Assembly: GCA_001295905.1 (NCBI GenBank)
Contig: LJHT01000012.1
Location: forward strand, 78,611-142,610
Reading direction: 5' to 3'
DNA length: 64,000 nt
Source of the DNA: a beta proteobacterium AAP51
Lineage (GTDB): Bacteria; Pseudomonadota; Gammaproteobacteria; Burkholderiales; Burkholderiaceae_C
Shown here: positions 54,291-63,034 of the stretch, one piece after another
Position numbering within the stretch: position 1 is the stretch's first letter
Layout: the number at the start of each line of letters is the position of its first letter
Position numbers and translations under genes: made by a program
Notes under the pieces: generated by a model
What the model was told of the DNA's origin: nothing
Database searches by the model: none
Seen by the model: only the letters and a program-made list of their open reading frames with translations

Positions 54291-55546
54291 CCGATGTCCA
54301 GCCCGAAGAAGTCTGCCGCGCCGTCGCCCGCGGCGCGGCGCTCGCCAGCCAGCGGCTGGGGCATGGGTGCGCTCAAGGTCGGCAGCGGTGCGTCGCTCAG
54401 CACCACCAGGCTCTGCACCCGGTAGCGCGCCACGGCCACGGCCGCAAAAGGCCACCACAGGCCACAGGTGAGCAGCACGCCCAGCATGTGCCTGAAAACC
54501 AGGCGCCAAAGCACGCCGCCCCGCATTTCGCCACGGAAACGCAGCGCACCGAAGTGCGTGTGGCCCCACACCACCTGCTGCAGCCGCGCGGCGAACCAGG
54601 GCCAGGCCATCAGCCACACCAGCACGATGGCCGCCACACCGCCCAGCAGCCCCAGCATCGCGCTGCGCTGCTCCAAGTGCACCTGTGCGCCGGGGTCTGC
54701 AGCATCGACACCGGCGGTCTGCAGCTGGGTCCACAGCACGGCCAGCAGGCCGGCAAAGATGCCTCCCACCAGGATGAGCACGAAACCCTTGGCATAGAGG
54801 CCGTAGAACTCGGGCGTGCTGGGCTCGTAGCGAAAGCGCTGGCCGCCGAATTCGGCATGGCTGTGCTGCAGGTGCTTCAAGCGCGCATGGGCCCAGGGCA
54901 GGCCCAGCAACGGCAGCGTGCCGGCCGCCAGCAGCCAGCCATCGTCGGCACCCAAGGCCTGGGCCACGCTGCCGGCCGTCCACAGCAGCAGCAGCGGCAC
55001 GCACACGGCGTACAGCTGGCTTCGAGGCACGGCAAAGCCGAAGCGCAGGCCGCGCCAGCTGGTGTTGGCCAGCTTGAAACGCTGCGCGCTGGCGAAGAGC
55101 AGCGGGCCCAGCACACAGAAGAGACCCAGCACCGCCAGGCCCAGCCACGGGGCGATGTCGAAAGACCAGGTCCAGGCCGCCAGCAGCGCCAGCGCCACCA
55201 CGCGCCCGGCCAGGATGCGCCAGGGCTGGCCATGGAAATCGAAGCTGTCGCCGTCCAGCTGCGTGTGCTGCGCGAACCAGCGCGCCTTGCGCACCTTGGC
55301 CCAGGCCGAGTAGACGCCCAGACTCAGCAGCGTGAGCAGCAGCTGCACCACCCAGATGCGGAAGTACTCGCTGCCCGTGCCCGTGAAGCGCAGGCGGCGG
55401 TCGTGTTCGCTGGGCGCGCGCTCGGGCCTGGGCGCAGGCGGCGCCACGCCCAGCTCGCGGCGCAGCGGGCCGTCTTCCAGCTCATCGGCCAGGCGGCGTG
55501 TCCGCGGCTCCGCCTGCGTTTCCGCCAGTGGCTGCGGTGCGTTCAA
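54284..55546 (-). CDS. YjgN/DUF898 membrane protein
   Basis: About 420 residues. After a polar leader, a DUF898 domain starts at FTGTGSEYFRIWVVQLLLTLLSLGVYSAWAKVRKARWF and holds about six membrane helices, with a second similar block near WGHTHFGALRFRGEM. There is no in-frame ATG at the N-terminus. The TTG at 55546, 4 bases after the liuR stop, is the best start. Function unknown; pairing with an M48 protease is seen here. Confidence 0.8.
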   Translation of the reverse strand: MNAPQPLAETQAEPRTRRLADELEDGPLRRELGVAPPAPRPERAPSEHDRRLRFTGTGSEYFRIWVVQLLLTLLSLGVYSAWAKVRKARWFAQHTQLDGDSFDFHGQPWRILAGRVVALALLAAWTWSFDIAPWLGLAVLGLFCVLGPLLFASAQRFKLANTSWRGLRFGFAVPRSQLYAVCVPLLLLWTAGSVAQALGADDGWLLAAGTLPLLGLPWAHARLKHLQHSHAEFGGQRFRYEPSTPEFYGLYAKGFVLILVGGIFAGLLAVLWTQLQTAGVDAADPGAQVHLEQRSAMLGLLGGVAAIVLVWLMAWPWFAARLQQVVWGHTHFGALRFRGEMRGGVLWRLVFRHMLGVLLTCGLWWPFAAVAVARYRVQSLVVLSDAPLPTLSAPMPQPLAGERRAAGDGAADFFGLDIGW

Positions 55547-55550
55547 GGCT

Positions 55551-56015
55551 TCACACGACAGCCGGCTTGCGGCGCGCCGCCGGGGCCGGCGGGGCACCGG
55601 CGGCCGGCGCGGCCAGCAGGCTGCGGCAGCGCGCCTCGTGCTGGGCAATCTCGGCCAGCGTGACGTCGATGTCTTCGCGCTGCTGCTCCAGCTGGCGCCG
55701 GTGCTCGGCCAGCACGGCCATGAAGGCGGCCAGCTGCTGCGCGGTGTCGGAGGGGCTGTCGTACATGTCCACCAGCTGCTTGATCTCTTGCAGGCTCAGA
55801 CCCAGTCGCTTGCCGCGCAGCGTGAGCTTCAGCCGCGTGCGGTCGCGCTGCGTGTAGACGCGGTTGCGGCCCTGGCGCTGCGGCGCGAGCAGGCCCATGT
55901 CTTCGTAGAAGCGGATGGCGCGCGCGGTGATGTCGAACTCGGCCGCCAGCTCGGTGATGGTGTAGCGGCGGGGCGCGGTGTCGCTGGGCGGTCGAGACGG
56001 TCGAGAGGCCGGCAT
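55551..56015 (-). CDS. liuR: MerR-family regulator LiuR
   Basis: A 154-residue MerR-type regulator. It has a winged helix YTITELAAEFDITARAIRFYEDMGLL with RNRVYTQRDRTRLKL, a LGLSLQEIKQLVDMYD helix and a dimerisation coiled coil, and it lacks the metal cysteines of metal-sensing MerR proteins. This is the pattern of LiuR, which controls branched-chain amino acid catabolism. It lies upstream of isovaleryl-CoA dehydrogenase on the same strand. A LiuR-type palindrome overlaps its promoter, and a matching one is upstream of liuB. No clear ribosome site; the ATG at 56015 precedes the winged helix by 17 codons. Confidence 0.88.
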   Translation of the reverse strand: MPASRPSRPPSDTAPRRYTITELAAEFDITARAIRFYEDMGLLAPQRQGRNRVYTQRDRTRLKLTLRGKRLGLSLQEIKQLVDMYDSPSDTAQQLAAFMAVLAEHRRQLEQQREDIDVTLAEIAQHEARCRSLLAAPAAGAPPAPAARRKPAVV

Positions 56016-56022
56016 AAGTAGA

Positions 56023-56045
56023 CTGACGTTGACGTCAACGTAAAG
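56023..56045. promoter_or_regulatory. LiuR operator between liuR and the MBL gene
   Basis: The region contains ACGTTGACGTCAACGT, a perfect 16-bp palindrome at 56026-56041. Two overlapping windows (56023-56038 and 56029-56044) each match the liuB operator at 14 of 16 positions. It ends 22 bases before the divergent MBL-fold ATG and starts 8 bases before liuR. A TTGACG with GAATAT 19 bases on could be a MerR-type promoter for the plus-strand gene. Confidence 0.75.
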
Positions 56046-56066
56046 CAAGCTGCGAATATACAAACC

Positions 56067-57191
56067 ATGGCCAACCCGCAAGAAAGCGCCCTGCACTATC
56101 CGTGGGGCGACGCGCTGCCCGCACCCGGCCGCACGCTGGAAGTGGCGCCGGGCGTGCGCTGGCTGCGCATGGGCCTGCCCTTCGCGCTGGACCACATCAA
56201 CCTGTGGCTGCTGCGCGATGAAGTGAACGGCGTGCCCGGCTGGACGGCCGTGGACTGCGGCATCGACAACGCCGCCACGCGCGCGCTGTGGGAAGAGATC
56301 TTCACGCACGAACTGCAGGGCCTGCCCCTCCTGCGCGTGGTGGTGACGCACATGCACCCCGACCACATCGGCCTGGCGCACTGGCTGTGTGAACGCTTCA
56401 GCGGCCCGGCCCGCGCCGCCGCCAGCCTGGGGGCCGAAGCCGACTGCCGCTTGTGGATCAGCGCCACCGACTGGAACGCCGCGCGCACCGCCAGCCAGGC
56501 CACCACGGGCTTCGGCGGCGAAAACGCCGCGCGCTTCTTCGCCCGCCACGGGCTCGTCGACGAAGCCTCGCTGCAGAAGGTGCGGGCGCGCAGCGGCTAC
56601 TACGCCAGCCTGGTGCCGCAGGTGCCGGGGCGCTACCGGCGCCTGATGCATGGCGACGAGCTGCGCATCGGCGGGCAGGCCTGGCATTGCATCGCCGGGT
56701 ATGGCCACGCGCCGGAACACATCGCGCTGCATGCGCCCGGGCTGGGCGAAGGCGGCGTGCTGATCTCGGGCGACATGGTGCTGCCGCGCATCTCCACCAA
56801 CGTCAGCGTCATCGACCTCGAGCCCGAGGCCAACCCGCTGGCGCTGTACCTGCGCAGCCTGGCCGAGATGCAGCCCCTGCCGGCCGCCACGCTGGTGCTG
56901 CCTTCCCACGGCAAGCCCTTCACCGGCCTGCGCACGCGCATCACGCAGTTGCAGCAGCACCATGCCGACCGGCTGGCCGAGGTGATGCAGGCCTGTGCCG
57001 AGGCGCCGCACAGCGCGGCCGAACTGCTGCCCTTGATGTTCAAGCGCCCGCTCGACCTGCACCAGACCACCTTCGCCATGGGCGAGGCCATCGCCCACCT
57101 GCACCTGCTGGCCGAAGAAGGCCGGCTGCGGCCGGTGAACGGCGCCGACGGCGTGCTGCGCTACGCAGCCGCCGATGCGGCCGGGGCCTGA
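56067..57191 (+). CDS. Metallo-beta-lactamase-fold hydrolase
   Basis: A 374-residue MBL-fold protein with a zinc-site THMHPDHIG, a third His in GYGHAPEH, GDMVLPRIS and the LPSHGKPF block. The C-terminal 80 residues form the small helical domain seen in glyoxalase-II-like and CoA-thioesterase-like relatives. It is divergent from liuR and shares its operator region, so an acyl-CoA or acyl-glutathione thioesterase linked to leucine breakdown is a reasonable guess. The substrate is unproven. Confidence 0.82.
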   Translation: MANPQESALHYPWGDALPAPGRTLEVAPGVRWLRMGLPFALDHINLWLLRDEVNGVPGWTAVDCGIDNAATRALWEEIFTHELQGLPLLRVVVTHMHPDHIGLAHWLCERFSGPARAAASLGAEADCRLWISATDWNAARTASQATTGFGGENAARFFARHGLVDEASLQKVRARSGYYASLVPQVPGRYRRLMHGDELRIGGQAWHCIAGYGHAPEHIALHAPGLGEGGVLISGDMVLPRISTNVSVIDLEPEANPLALYLRSLAEMQPLPAATLVLPSHGKPFTGLRTRITQLQQHHADRLAEVMQACAEAPHSAAELLPLMFKRPLDLHQTTFAMGEAIAHLHLLAEEGRLRPVNGADGVLRYAAADAAGA

Positions 57192-57199
57192 AACGACAA

Positions 57200-57251
57200 C
57201 GGCAGGCCGGGTGTGAACCCGCCTGCCGCTGCGCCGGGCCTCCCAGCCCGG
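57200..57251 (+). terminator. Double hairpin after the MBL gene
   Basis: The first hairpin is CGGCAGG-x-CGGGT with ACCCGCCTGCCG (57200-57228, GTGA loop, one bulged base). The second is CCGGGC with GCCCGG (57234-57251). Neither has a T tract. They begin 9 bases past the stop, so they probably mark the transcript end. The rest of the gap to 57354 shows nothing clear. Confidence 0.5.
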
Positions 57252-57354
57252 GATTCATCGCTTGTGTACTGCCAGAGTGATGACAACCTGTGGCCGCAGT
57301 ATCTGGGCTAGGGGCTGCCGGCAGCATCCACCCAAAGGTGGGGATGAGGGGGGA

Positions 57355-57434
57355 GCTCAGCCCTCACGCGTGAAATCGCGTTCGGGCCTTCGCCAGCCGT
57401 GCAGGGCCTTCCGGCCTTGCACGCGCGGGCTCAG
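57355..57434 (-). repeat. Stop-anchored 74-bp repeat, copy C
   Basis: On the minus strand it begins at the TGA (57433-57431) of the YgjP-type gene. The next TGAGC box is at 57359, again 74 bases on. The core CGATTTCACGCGTGAGGG is the same as in copy B. The second box is cut short (TGAGCTCCCC). Confidence 0.88.
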
Positions 57435-58378
57435 TCGAAGACCGGCAGCACCTCGTGGCGCAGCGAGCCGCGCGCGCGCTCGAAATCCGGCACGGCCTGG
57501 CGCACCACGTCCCAGAAGGCGGGGCTGTGGTTCATCTCGCGCAGGTGGGCCAGTTCGTGGGCCACCACATAGTCCACCACCGGCAGCGCGAAGTGCACCA
57601 GGCGCCAGTTCAGGCGGATGCTGCCGTCGGCGCTGGCGCTGCCCCAGCGCGTGGTGGCCGAGCTCAGGCTCAGGCGCTTCATGCGCACGCCCAGGCGCGG
57701 GCTGAGCAGGGCACAGCGCTCCTCGAAGATGCGGCGCGCCTGGCGCTGCAGCCAGCTTTGCACGGTGTCGCGTATCTGCGCCGGCTCGGCCGTGTGCGGC
57801 AGGCCCAGGTGCAGCGTGAGCTGCGGCACGCCAGGCAGCGTGGCCTCGGCGCGCTGCAGCACGGCGCCGGTGGTGCGGCTGTCGAGCACGACGATGACGG
57901 TTTCACCCAGGAAGGGCAGCGTGGTGCCGTCGCGCCACTCCACGCGCGCCGCTTCCAGCCGGCGGCTGCGTTCACGCTGCTCCTGCAGCTTGCGCAGGAT
58001 CCACGCCGCCTTCTCGCGCAGCGCCGCTTCGATCTCGCCCTGCCCCACCCAGCGCGGCGCGCTCACGGCCAGGCCCTCGGCGCCCACCACGAAGCCGATG
58101 CTGCGCCGGCGCGCGCGGCGCAGCGCGTAGACCACGCGGTGGCCGTTCAGCACGATGTCGCGCTGGGCTTGCGGGTGGTTCAGGGCGGGCGCAGGCGGCG
58201 CCACGGCGGCGGGGTTCATGGGCGGGGAAGGAAGCACAGGCGGCAGGGACGGCCGCAACGCGGGCGGGGCCGGCACGGACGGCAGATGCGCCGAGGCCGG
58301 TGTCAGCCCGGCCAGCGTCGGCGCTTCATCGAACAGCGAAAGCTGCATCGAAGTGGAAGCGTCGGGGCGCTGCGGCAT
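57431..58378 (-). CDS. YgjP/DUF45-type metallopeptidase
   Basis: A 315-residue protein of the YgjP-like (DUF45, SprT-related) peptidase family. A Pro/Ala-rich N-terminal third (to about 70) is probably disordered. The rest has RRARRRSIGFVVGAEGLAVSAP, TTRWGSASADGSIRLNWRL and zinc motif HELAH (His274, His278) in VVAHELAHLREMNHSPAFW. Starts at 58378 or 58348 are both possible. It is last in the lnt-glyQ-glyS-gmhB-plsC direction, and its TGA belongs to repeat copy C. Confidence 0.87.
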   Translation of the reverse strand: MPQRPDASTSMQLSLFDEAPTLAGLTPASAHLPSVPAPPALRPSLPPVLPSPPMNPAAVAPPAPALNHPQAQRDIVLNGHRVVYALRRARRRSIGFVVGAEGLAVSAPRWVGQGEIEAALREKAAWILRKLQEQRERSRRLEAARVEWRDGTTLPFLGETVIVVLDSRTTGAVLQRAEATLPGVPQLTLHLGLPHTAEPAQIRDTVQSWLQRQARRIFEERCALLSPRLGVRMKRLSLSSATTRWGSASADGSIRLNWRLVHFALPVVDYVVAHELAHLREMNHSPAFWDVVRQAVPDFERARGSLRHEVLPVFD

Positions 58379-58400
58379 GGGCCGCGATTCTAGAAGCGCT

Positions 58401-59210
58401 CTACGCGTCCTGCCCGGCCACGGCCCCTGGGCCCGGGGCGGCGGGGGTGGCCTGGGCGCCCTGGGGATAGGCCTCGGGGTCGAGGCGGCGCATCTCGGTC
58501 TCGATCCAGGTTTCCACTTCCTTCATCAGCTCTTCCGGTTGGCGGCCGGCGCTGCTGATCGGCGGGCCGATGCTCACGTCCACCACGCCCGGGCGCAGCA
58601 GGAAGCTCTTGCGCGGCCAGCACTTGGCGCTGCTGGCGGCGATGGGCACGATGGGCACGCCGCTGGCGATGGCCAGCCGCGCCGCGCCGCTCTTGTAGAC
58701 ACCCTGGCTGCCGCGCGGCGTGCGCGTGCCTTCGGGAAACATGATGACCCAGATGCCTTCGTCGGCCAGGCGCTTGCCCTGGGCGGCCACCTTGTTCCAG
58801 GCCTCGGCACGCTTGCTGCGGTCGATGTGGATCATGTCCAGCCGGCCCATGGCCCAGCCGAAGAACGGGATGTAGAGCAGCTCGCGCTTGAACACATAGG
58901 CCAGCGGGTGCGGCATCAGCGTGGGGAAGGCGAAGGTCTCCCAGGTGCTCTGGTGCTTGGCCGCCAGCACCACGGCGCCCAGCGCATCGGCCGCCGTGGG
59001 CAGGTGGTGCAGGCCGTGCACGCGGTGCTGCACACCGCAGATGACGCGCGCGCCCCAGATGGCCATGCGCAGCCAGCGCATCGTGGGCCAGTACAGCCGC
59101 GTGCCGCGCACGAAGATGGACAGCAGCAGCATCAGCACGCCCCAGGGCACCACCGTCACCGTCATCCACAGGATGAACAGCGCCGAGCGCAAGGCCCACC
59201 ACAGCTTCAT
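58401..59210 (-). CDS. plsC: 1-acyl-glycerol-3-phosphate acyltransferase
   Basis: A 269-residue PlsC-type acyltransferase that makes phosphatidic acid at the inner membrane. There are N-terminal hydrophobic helices, a KHQSTWETF catalytic block (HX4E rather than HX4D, a variant seen in some bacterial homologues), and FPEGTRTPRG for glycerol-phosphate binding. The C-terminal 25 residues are Pro/Ala-rich. The ATG overlaps the gmhB stop (ATGA). Confidence 0.9.
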   Translation of the reverse strand: MKLWWALRSALFILWMTVTVVPWGVLMLLLSIFVRGTRLYWPTMRWLRMAIWGARVICGVQHRVHGLHHLPTAADALGAVVLAAKHQSTWETFAFPTLMPHPLAYVFKRELLYIPFFGWAMGRLDMIHIDRSKRAEAWNKVAAQGKRLADEGIWVIMFPEGTRTPRGSQGVYKSGAARLAIASGVPIVPIAASSAKCWPRKSFLLRPGVVDVSIGPPISSAGRQPEELMKEVETWIETEMRRLDPEAYPQGAQATPAAPGPGAVAGQDA

Positions 59211-59806
59211 CGCGCCAGGCCTCCGGCCACGCTGTCGTTGCTGCCCGCTCGCTGCAGCAGGAAATCGGCAAAGGCGTCCAGGCTGGCATGCACCTGGGCG
59301 CCGGGCACCTGGTCCAGCAGCTCCTGCAAGGCGGCGCCGGCCAGGCCGCGTGCGCGGCCGCTCAGCACCAGGTGCGGCTCGCAGCCGGCGGCCTGGGCGG
59401 CCTGCAGGTCGCGCAGGGTGTCGCCCACCACGGGCACGCCCTGCAGCTGCATGCCGTAGCGGCGGCCGATGTCGTGCAGCAGGCCGGGCTTGGGCTTGCG
59501 GCAGTCGCAGCCGTCTTCGGGGGTGTGCGGGCAGAAGAACACGGCGTCGATGCGCCCGCCCTGGGCCTGCAGCATCTGGTGCATGCGCGCGTGCACGGCG
59601 TTGACGGCGCTCATATCGATCATGCCGCGGCCTATGCCGCTCTGGTTCGTGGCCACCACGGTGTGCCAGCCGGCATGGTTGATGCGCGCCACGGCCTCCA
59701 GCGCGCCCGGCACCGGCACCCACTCTTCGGGCACGGTGACATGGCCTTCGCGGAACTCGTTGAGCACGCCGTCGCGGCCCAGGATGACCAGGGGCACGGT
59801 GTGCAT
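59207..59806 (-). CDS. gmhB: GmhB-like heptose bisphosphate phosphatase, nucleophile changed
   Basis: A 199-residue HAD phosphatase of the GmhB family, which removes the 7-phosphate of manno-heptose bisphosphate for LPS core. VVATNQSGIGRG, the zinc loop CPHTPEDGCDCRKPKPG and VVGDTLRDLQAA are present. The first HAD motif, normally LDRDGxxN, reads LGRDGVLN: Gly10 replaces the nucleophilic Asp while Asp12 is kept. The codon is GGC where GAC is expected. The enzyme should be inactive unless the base is a sequence error. It follows glyS by 1 base. Confidence 0.88.
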   Translation of the reverse strand: MHTVPLVILGRDGVLNEFREGHVTVPEEWVPVPGALEAVARINHAGWHTVVATNQSGIGRGMIDMSAVNAVHARMHQMLQAQGGRIDAVFFCPHTPEDGCDCRKPKPGLLHDIGRRYGMQLQGVPVVGDTLRDLQAAQAAGCEPHLVLSGRARGLAGAALQELLDQVPGAQVHASLDAFADFLLQRAGSNDSVAGGLAR

Positions 59807-59807
59807 G

Positions 59808-61985
59808 TCAGCTGGCCAGCCTGGACAGGTCGGCCACGCGGTTCATCGCGCGGTGCAGCTGGCCCAGCAAAGCCAGGCGGTTGCGGCGCAGCGCGGGGTC
59901 TTCGGCATTGACCATCACGTCTTCGAAGAAACGGTCCACCGGCGCCTTCAGCACGGCCAGGGCCTGCAGGCTGGCGGTGTAGTCGCCACGCTCGAAGGCC
60001 GCTTCGGCCAACGGTGCGGCGGCTTGCAGCGCTTGCGCCAGCGCCGCCTCGGCGGCTTCGTGCAGCAGGGTGGCGTCCGCCGTCTCGGCCAGGGCTTCAT
60101 CGCTCTTCTTCAGGATGTTGCCCACGCGCTTGTTCGCGGCGGCCAGGGCCGGGGCTTCGGGCAGGCCGGCGAAGGCGCGCACCGCAGCCAGCCGGCGCGG
60201 CACCTGGCCCAGCCGCGAGGGGTGCAACGCCAGCACGGCGTCCACCTCCTGCGCGGTGTAGCCCTGTTCACGCAGGCTGAAGCCCAGCCGGTCTTCGAAG
60301 AAGCCCAGCAAGGCCGCGCTGGGGTCGGTGATCAGCTCACCGAAAGCCGGCACCGCGCTGCGCACCAGCTCGGGCAGGTCGAGCGGCAGGTTCTTCTCCA
60401 CCAGGATGCGCAGCACGCCGAGCGCGTGGCGGCGCAGCGCAAAGGGGTCCTTGTCGCCCGTGGGCAGCTGGCCGACGCCAAACAGGCCCACCAGCGTTTC
60501 CAGCTTGTCGGCCAGCGCCAGCACGGTGCCGGTGTGGTTGCGCGGCAGCGCATCGCCGGCGAAGCGCGGCTTGTAGTGGTCTTCGATGGCGATGGCCACG
60601 CCGTCGCGCAGGCCTTCATGGCGCGCGTAGTAGCCGCCCATGATGCCCTGCAGCTCGGGGAATTCGCCCACCATGTCGGTGAGCAAATCGGTCTTGGCCA
60701 GGCGCGCGGCCTGCTGCGCCTTGCTGTCGAGCACGGCGAATTCGTCCTGCGCTTCCACCGTGTAGGGCAGCGTGGCCATGCGCAGCTGGTTGACGATGGC
60801 GTGCGCGATGGCGCGCACGCGCTCGGCGCGCTCGGCCTGGGTGCCCAGCTTGGCGTGGTAAACCACCTGGGCCAGCTGCGGTACGCGGCTTTCCAGCGTG
60901 CGCTTGCGGTCCTGGTCGAAGAAGAACTTGGCGTCGGCCAGGCGCGGGCGCACCACACGTTCATTGCCCTGCACCACGCGCGAGGGGTCGGCCGGGCTGA
61001 TGTTGCTCACCACCAGGAAGCGGTGGCTCAGCCGCCCGTCGGCGCCCAGCAGCGGGAAGTACTTCTGGTTGGCCTTCATCGTGAGGATCAGGCATTCCTG
61101 CGGCACGCCCAGGAACTCTTCCTCGAACTGGCACAGCAGCACGTTCGGGCGCTCCACCAGGCCGGTCACCTCGTCGAGCAGCGCTTCGTCTTCGATGGGG
61201 CGCAGGCCCACGCGGGCGGCAGCCTCGGAGAGCTGGCGCACGATCTCGGCACGCCGGGCCTCGAAGCTGGCGATGACCGCGCCTTCTTCCAGCAGCTGCG
61301 CGGCGTAGCTGTCGGCGTCCTTCAGCGTGATGAGGGGCAGCGGCGCCTCGAAGCGGTGGCCGCGCGTGCTGCGCCCGGCCTGCAGGCCCAGGGCCGAGAC
61401 GGGCACCACCTCGGCCCCGTGCAGAGCCACCAGGCCGTGCGCCGGGCGCACGAAGTTCACGCTGGTCCAGCCGGGCTGGAAGCCTTCGGCGCCGCCCTGG
61501 CCTGCGCCCTCGTGCAGCTGGTACTGCATCACCTTCGGGATGGGCAGCCTGGCCAGCGCTTCGTTCAGCGCCTTCTGCAGGCCTTCGGCGAGCGTGGCGC
61601 CGGGCACCAGGCTGTCGAGGAACAGGGCCTCGGCCTTGCCATCGGGCGCCCGCTTGAGCTGCGGCAGCACGGCGGCGTCCAGGCCCAGGGCGCCCAGCTT
61701 CTTCAGCAGTGCCGGCGTGGGCTGGCCTTCGGGCGTGAGGGCCACGGCCACCGGCATCAGCTTGGTCTGCTGGGGTTTGTCGGCCGCCCTGGCGGCCAGA
61801 TGGCTGATGCGCACGGCCAGCCGGCGCGGGGTGGCAAAGCCGGCCACCAAGGCTTCGGCGGGCGCCAGGCCCTGGGCCTTCAGGCTGTCGGCCAGCGCTT
61901 GCGCGAAGGCTTCGCCCAGCTTCTTCAGCGCCTTCGGCGGCAGTTCCTCGACGAACAGCTCGACGAGCAGGTTCTTTTCGCTCAT
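59808..61985 (-). CDS. glyS: Glycyl-tRNA synthetase beta subunit
   Basis: A 725-residue GlyRS beta chain of the bacterial alpha2-beta2 type. It starts NLLVELFVEELPPKALKKLGEAF, continues with VQGNERVVRPRLADAKFFFDQDRK and DLLTDMVGEFPELQGIMGGYYA, and ends in a DALR anticodon-binding region (VNAEDPALRRNRLALLGQLH). I prefer the ATG at 61985 by comparison with known GlyS starts; an ATG two codons earlier (61991) is equally near the glyQ stop. Confidence 0.95.
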   Translation of the reverse strand: MSEKNLLVELFVEELPPKALKKLGEAFAQALADSLKAQGLAPAEALVAGFATPRRLAVRISHLAARAADKPQQTKLMPVAVALTPEGQPTPALLKKLGALGLDAAVLPQLKRAPDGKAEALFLDSLVPGATLAEGLQKALNEALARLPIPKVMQYQLHEGAGQGGAEGFQPGWTSVNFVRPAHGLVALHGAEVVPVSALGLQAGRSTRGHRFEAPLPLITLKDADSYAAQLLEEGAVIASFEARRAEIVRQLSEAAARVGLRPIEDEALLDEVTGLVERPNVLLCQFEEEFLGVPQECLILTMKANQKYFPLLGADGRLSHRFLVVSNISPADPSRVVQGNERVVRPRLADAKFFFDQDRKRTLESRVPQLAQVVYHAKLGTQAERAERVRAIAHAIVNQLRMATLPYTVEAQDEFAVLDSKAQQAARLAKTDLLTDMVGEFPELQGIMGGYYARHEGLRDGVAIAIEDHYKPRFAGDALPRNHTGTVLALADKLETLVGLFGVGQLPTGDKDPFALRRHALGVLRILVEKNLPLDLPELVRSAVPAFGELITDPSAALLGFFEDRLGFSLREQGYTAQEVDAVLALHPSRLGQVPRRLAAVRAFAGLPEAPALAAANKRVGNILKKSDEALAETADATLLHEAAEAALAQALQAAAPLAEAAFERGDYTASLQALAVLKAPVDRFFEDVMVNAEDPALRRNRLALLGQLHRAMNRVADLSRLAS

Positions 61986-61999
61986 GTTCATGCCCACGC

Positions 62000-62932
62000 T
62001 CAAGCCGCCTTCTTGGCGATGGCCGCCAGCACTTCATCGGCCCAGGCGCGGGGCGCCAGGGGAAAGCCCAGGCGCGCCCGGCTGTCGAGGTAGCTTTGCG
62101 CCACGCTGCGCGCCAGGTTGCGGATGCGGCCGATGTAGGCGGCGCGCTCGGTGACGCTGATGGCGCCGCGCGCGTCCAGCAGGTTGAAGCTGTGCGCCGA
62201 CTTCAGCACCTGCTCATAGGCCGGCAGCGCCAGGTTCTGTGCCATCAGGTGCTGCGCCTGCTTTTCATGGGCACTGAAGGCCTGCAGCAGGAAGGCCACG
62301 TCGCTGTGCTCGAAGTTGTAGGTGCTCTGCTCGACCTCGTTCTGGTGGTACACGTCGCGGTAGCTCAGCACGGTGCCGTCTGGGGCCTGCGTCCACCGCA
62401 GGTCGTAGACGTTGTCCACGCCCTGCAGGTACATCGCCAGGCGCTCCAGGCCATAGGTGATCTCGCCGGTGATGGGCTTGCAGTCGATGCCGCCCACCTG
62501 CTGGAAGTAGGTGAACTGCGTCACTTCCATGCCGTTGAGCCAGACCTCCCAGCCCAGGCCCCATGCGCCGAGCGTGGGGTTCTCCCAGTCGTCTTCGACG
62601 AAGCGCACGTCGTTGCTCTTCAGGTCGAAGCCCAGCGCTTCCAGGCTGCCGAGGTAGAGCTCCAGGATGTTCGCCGGCGCCGGCTTCAGCACCACCTGGT
62701 ACTGGTAGTAGTGCTGCAGGCGGTTGGGGTTGTCGCCGTAGCGGCCGTCCTTGGGCCGGCGGCTGGGCTGCACGTAGGCAGCCTTCCAGGGTTCGGGGCC
62801 CAGGGCGCGCAGGAAGGTGGCGGTGTGGCTGGTGCCGGCGCCCACTTCCATGTCGTAGGGCTGCAGCAGGGCGCAGCCCTGGGCGTCCCAGTAGCTCTGC
62901 AGCTTGAGGATGATCTGCTGGAAGGTGAGCAT
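62000..62932 (-). CDS. glyQ: Glycyl-tRNA synthetase alpha subunit
   Basis: A 310-residue catalytic alpha chain of glycyl-tRNA synthetase. Characteristic blocks are [63 protein letters not shown], and [22 protein letters not shown] with class II aminoacylation residues. Length is normal. It precedes glyS by 9-14 bases. Confidence 0.96.
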   Translation of the reverse strand: MLTFQQIILKLQSYWDAQGCALLQPYDMEVGAGTSHTATFLRALGPEPWKAAYVQPSRRPKDGRYGDNPNRLQHYYQYQVVLKPAPANILELYLGSLEALGFDLKSNDVRFVEDDWENPTLGAWGLGWEVWLNGMEVTQFTYFQQVGGIDCKPITGEITYGLERLAMYLQGVDNVYDLRWTQAPDGTVLSYRDVYHQNEVEQSTYNFEHSDVAFLLQAFSAHEKQAQHLMAQNLALPAYEQVLKSAHSFNLLDARGAISVTERAAYIGRIRNLARSVAQSYLDSRARLGFPLAPRAWADEVLAAIAKKAA

Positions 62933-63000
62933 GGCGCGTGGCGTCTTTTCAGTGGCAGGCGTGAGCCGCCGAGTTTACGGGCGGGCCTGGAGGCAGGGCC

Positions 63001-63018
63001 GCGCCTGCCGTCAGGCGC
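63001..63018 (-). terminator. Hairpin downstream of lnt
   Basis: GCGCCTG and CAGGCGC form a 7-bp inverted repeat with a 4-base loop, about 17 bases past the lnt stop and before glyQ. There is no T tract, so termination is uncertain. Confidence 0.35.
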
Positions 63019-63034
63019 GCGGCGGGCGCTACCG

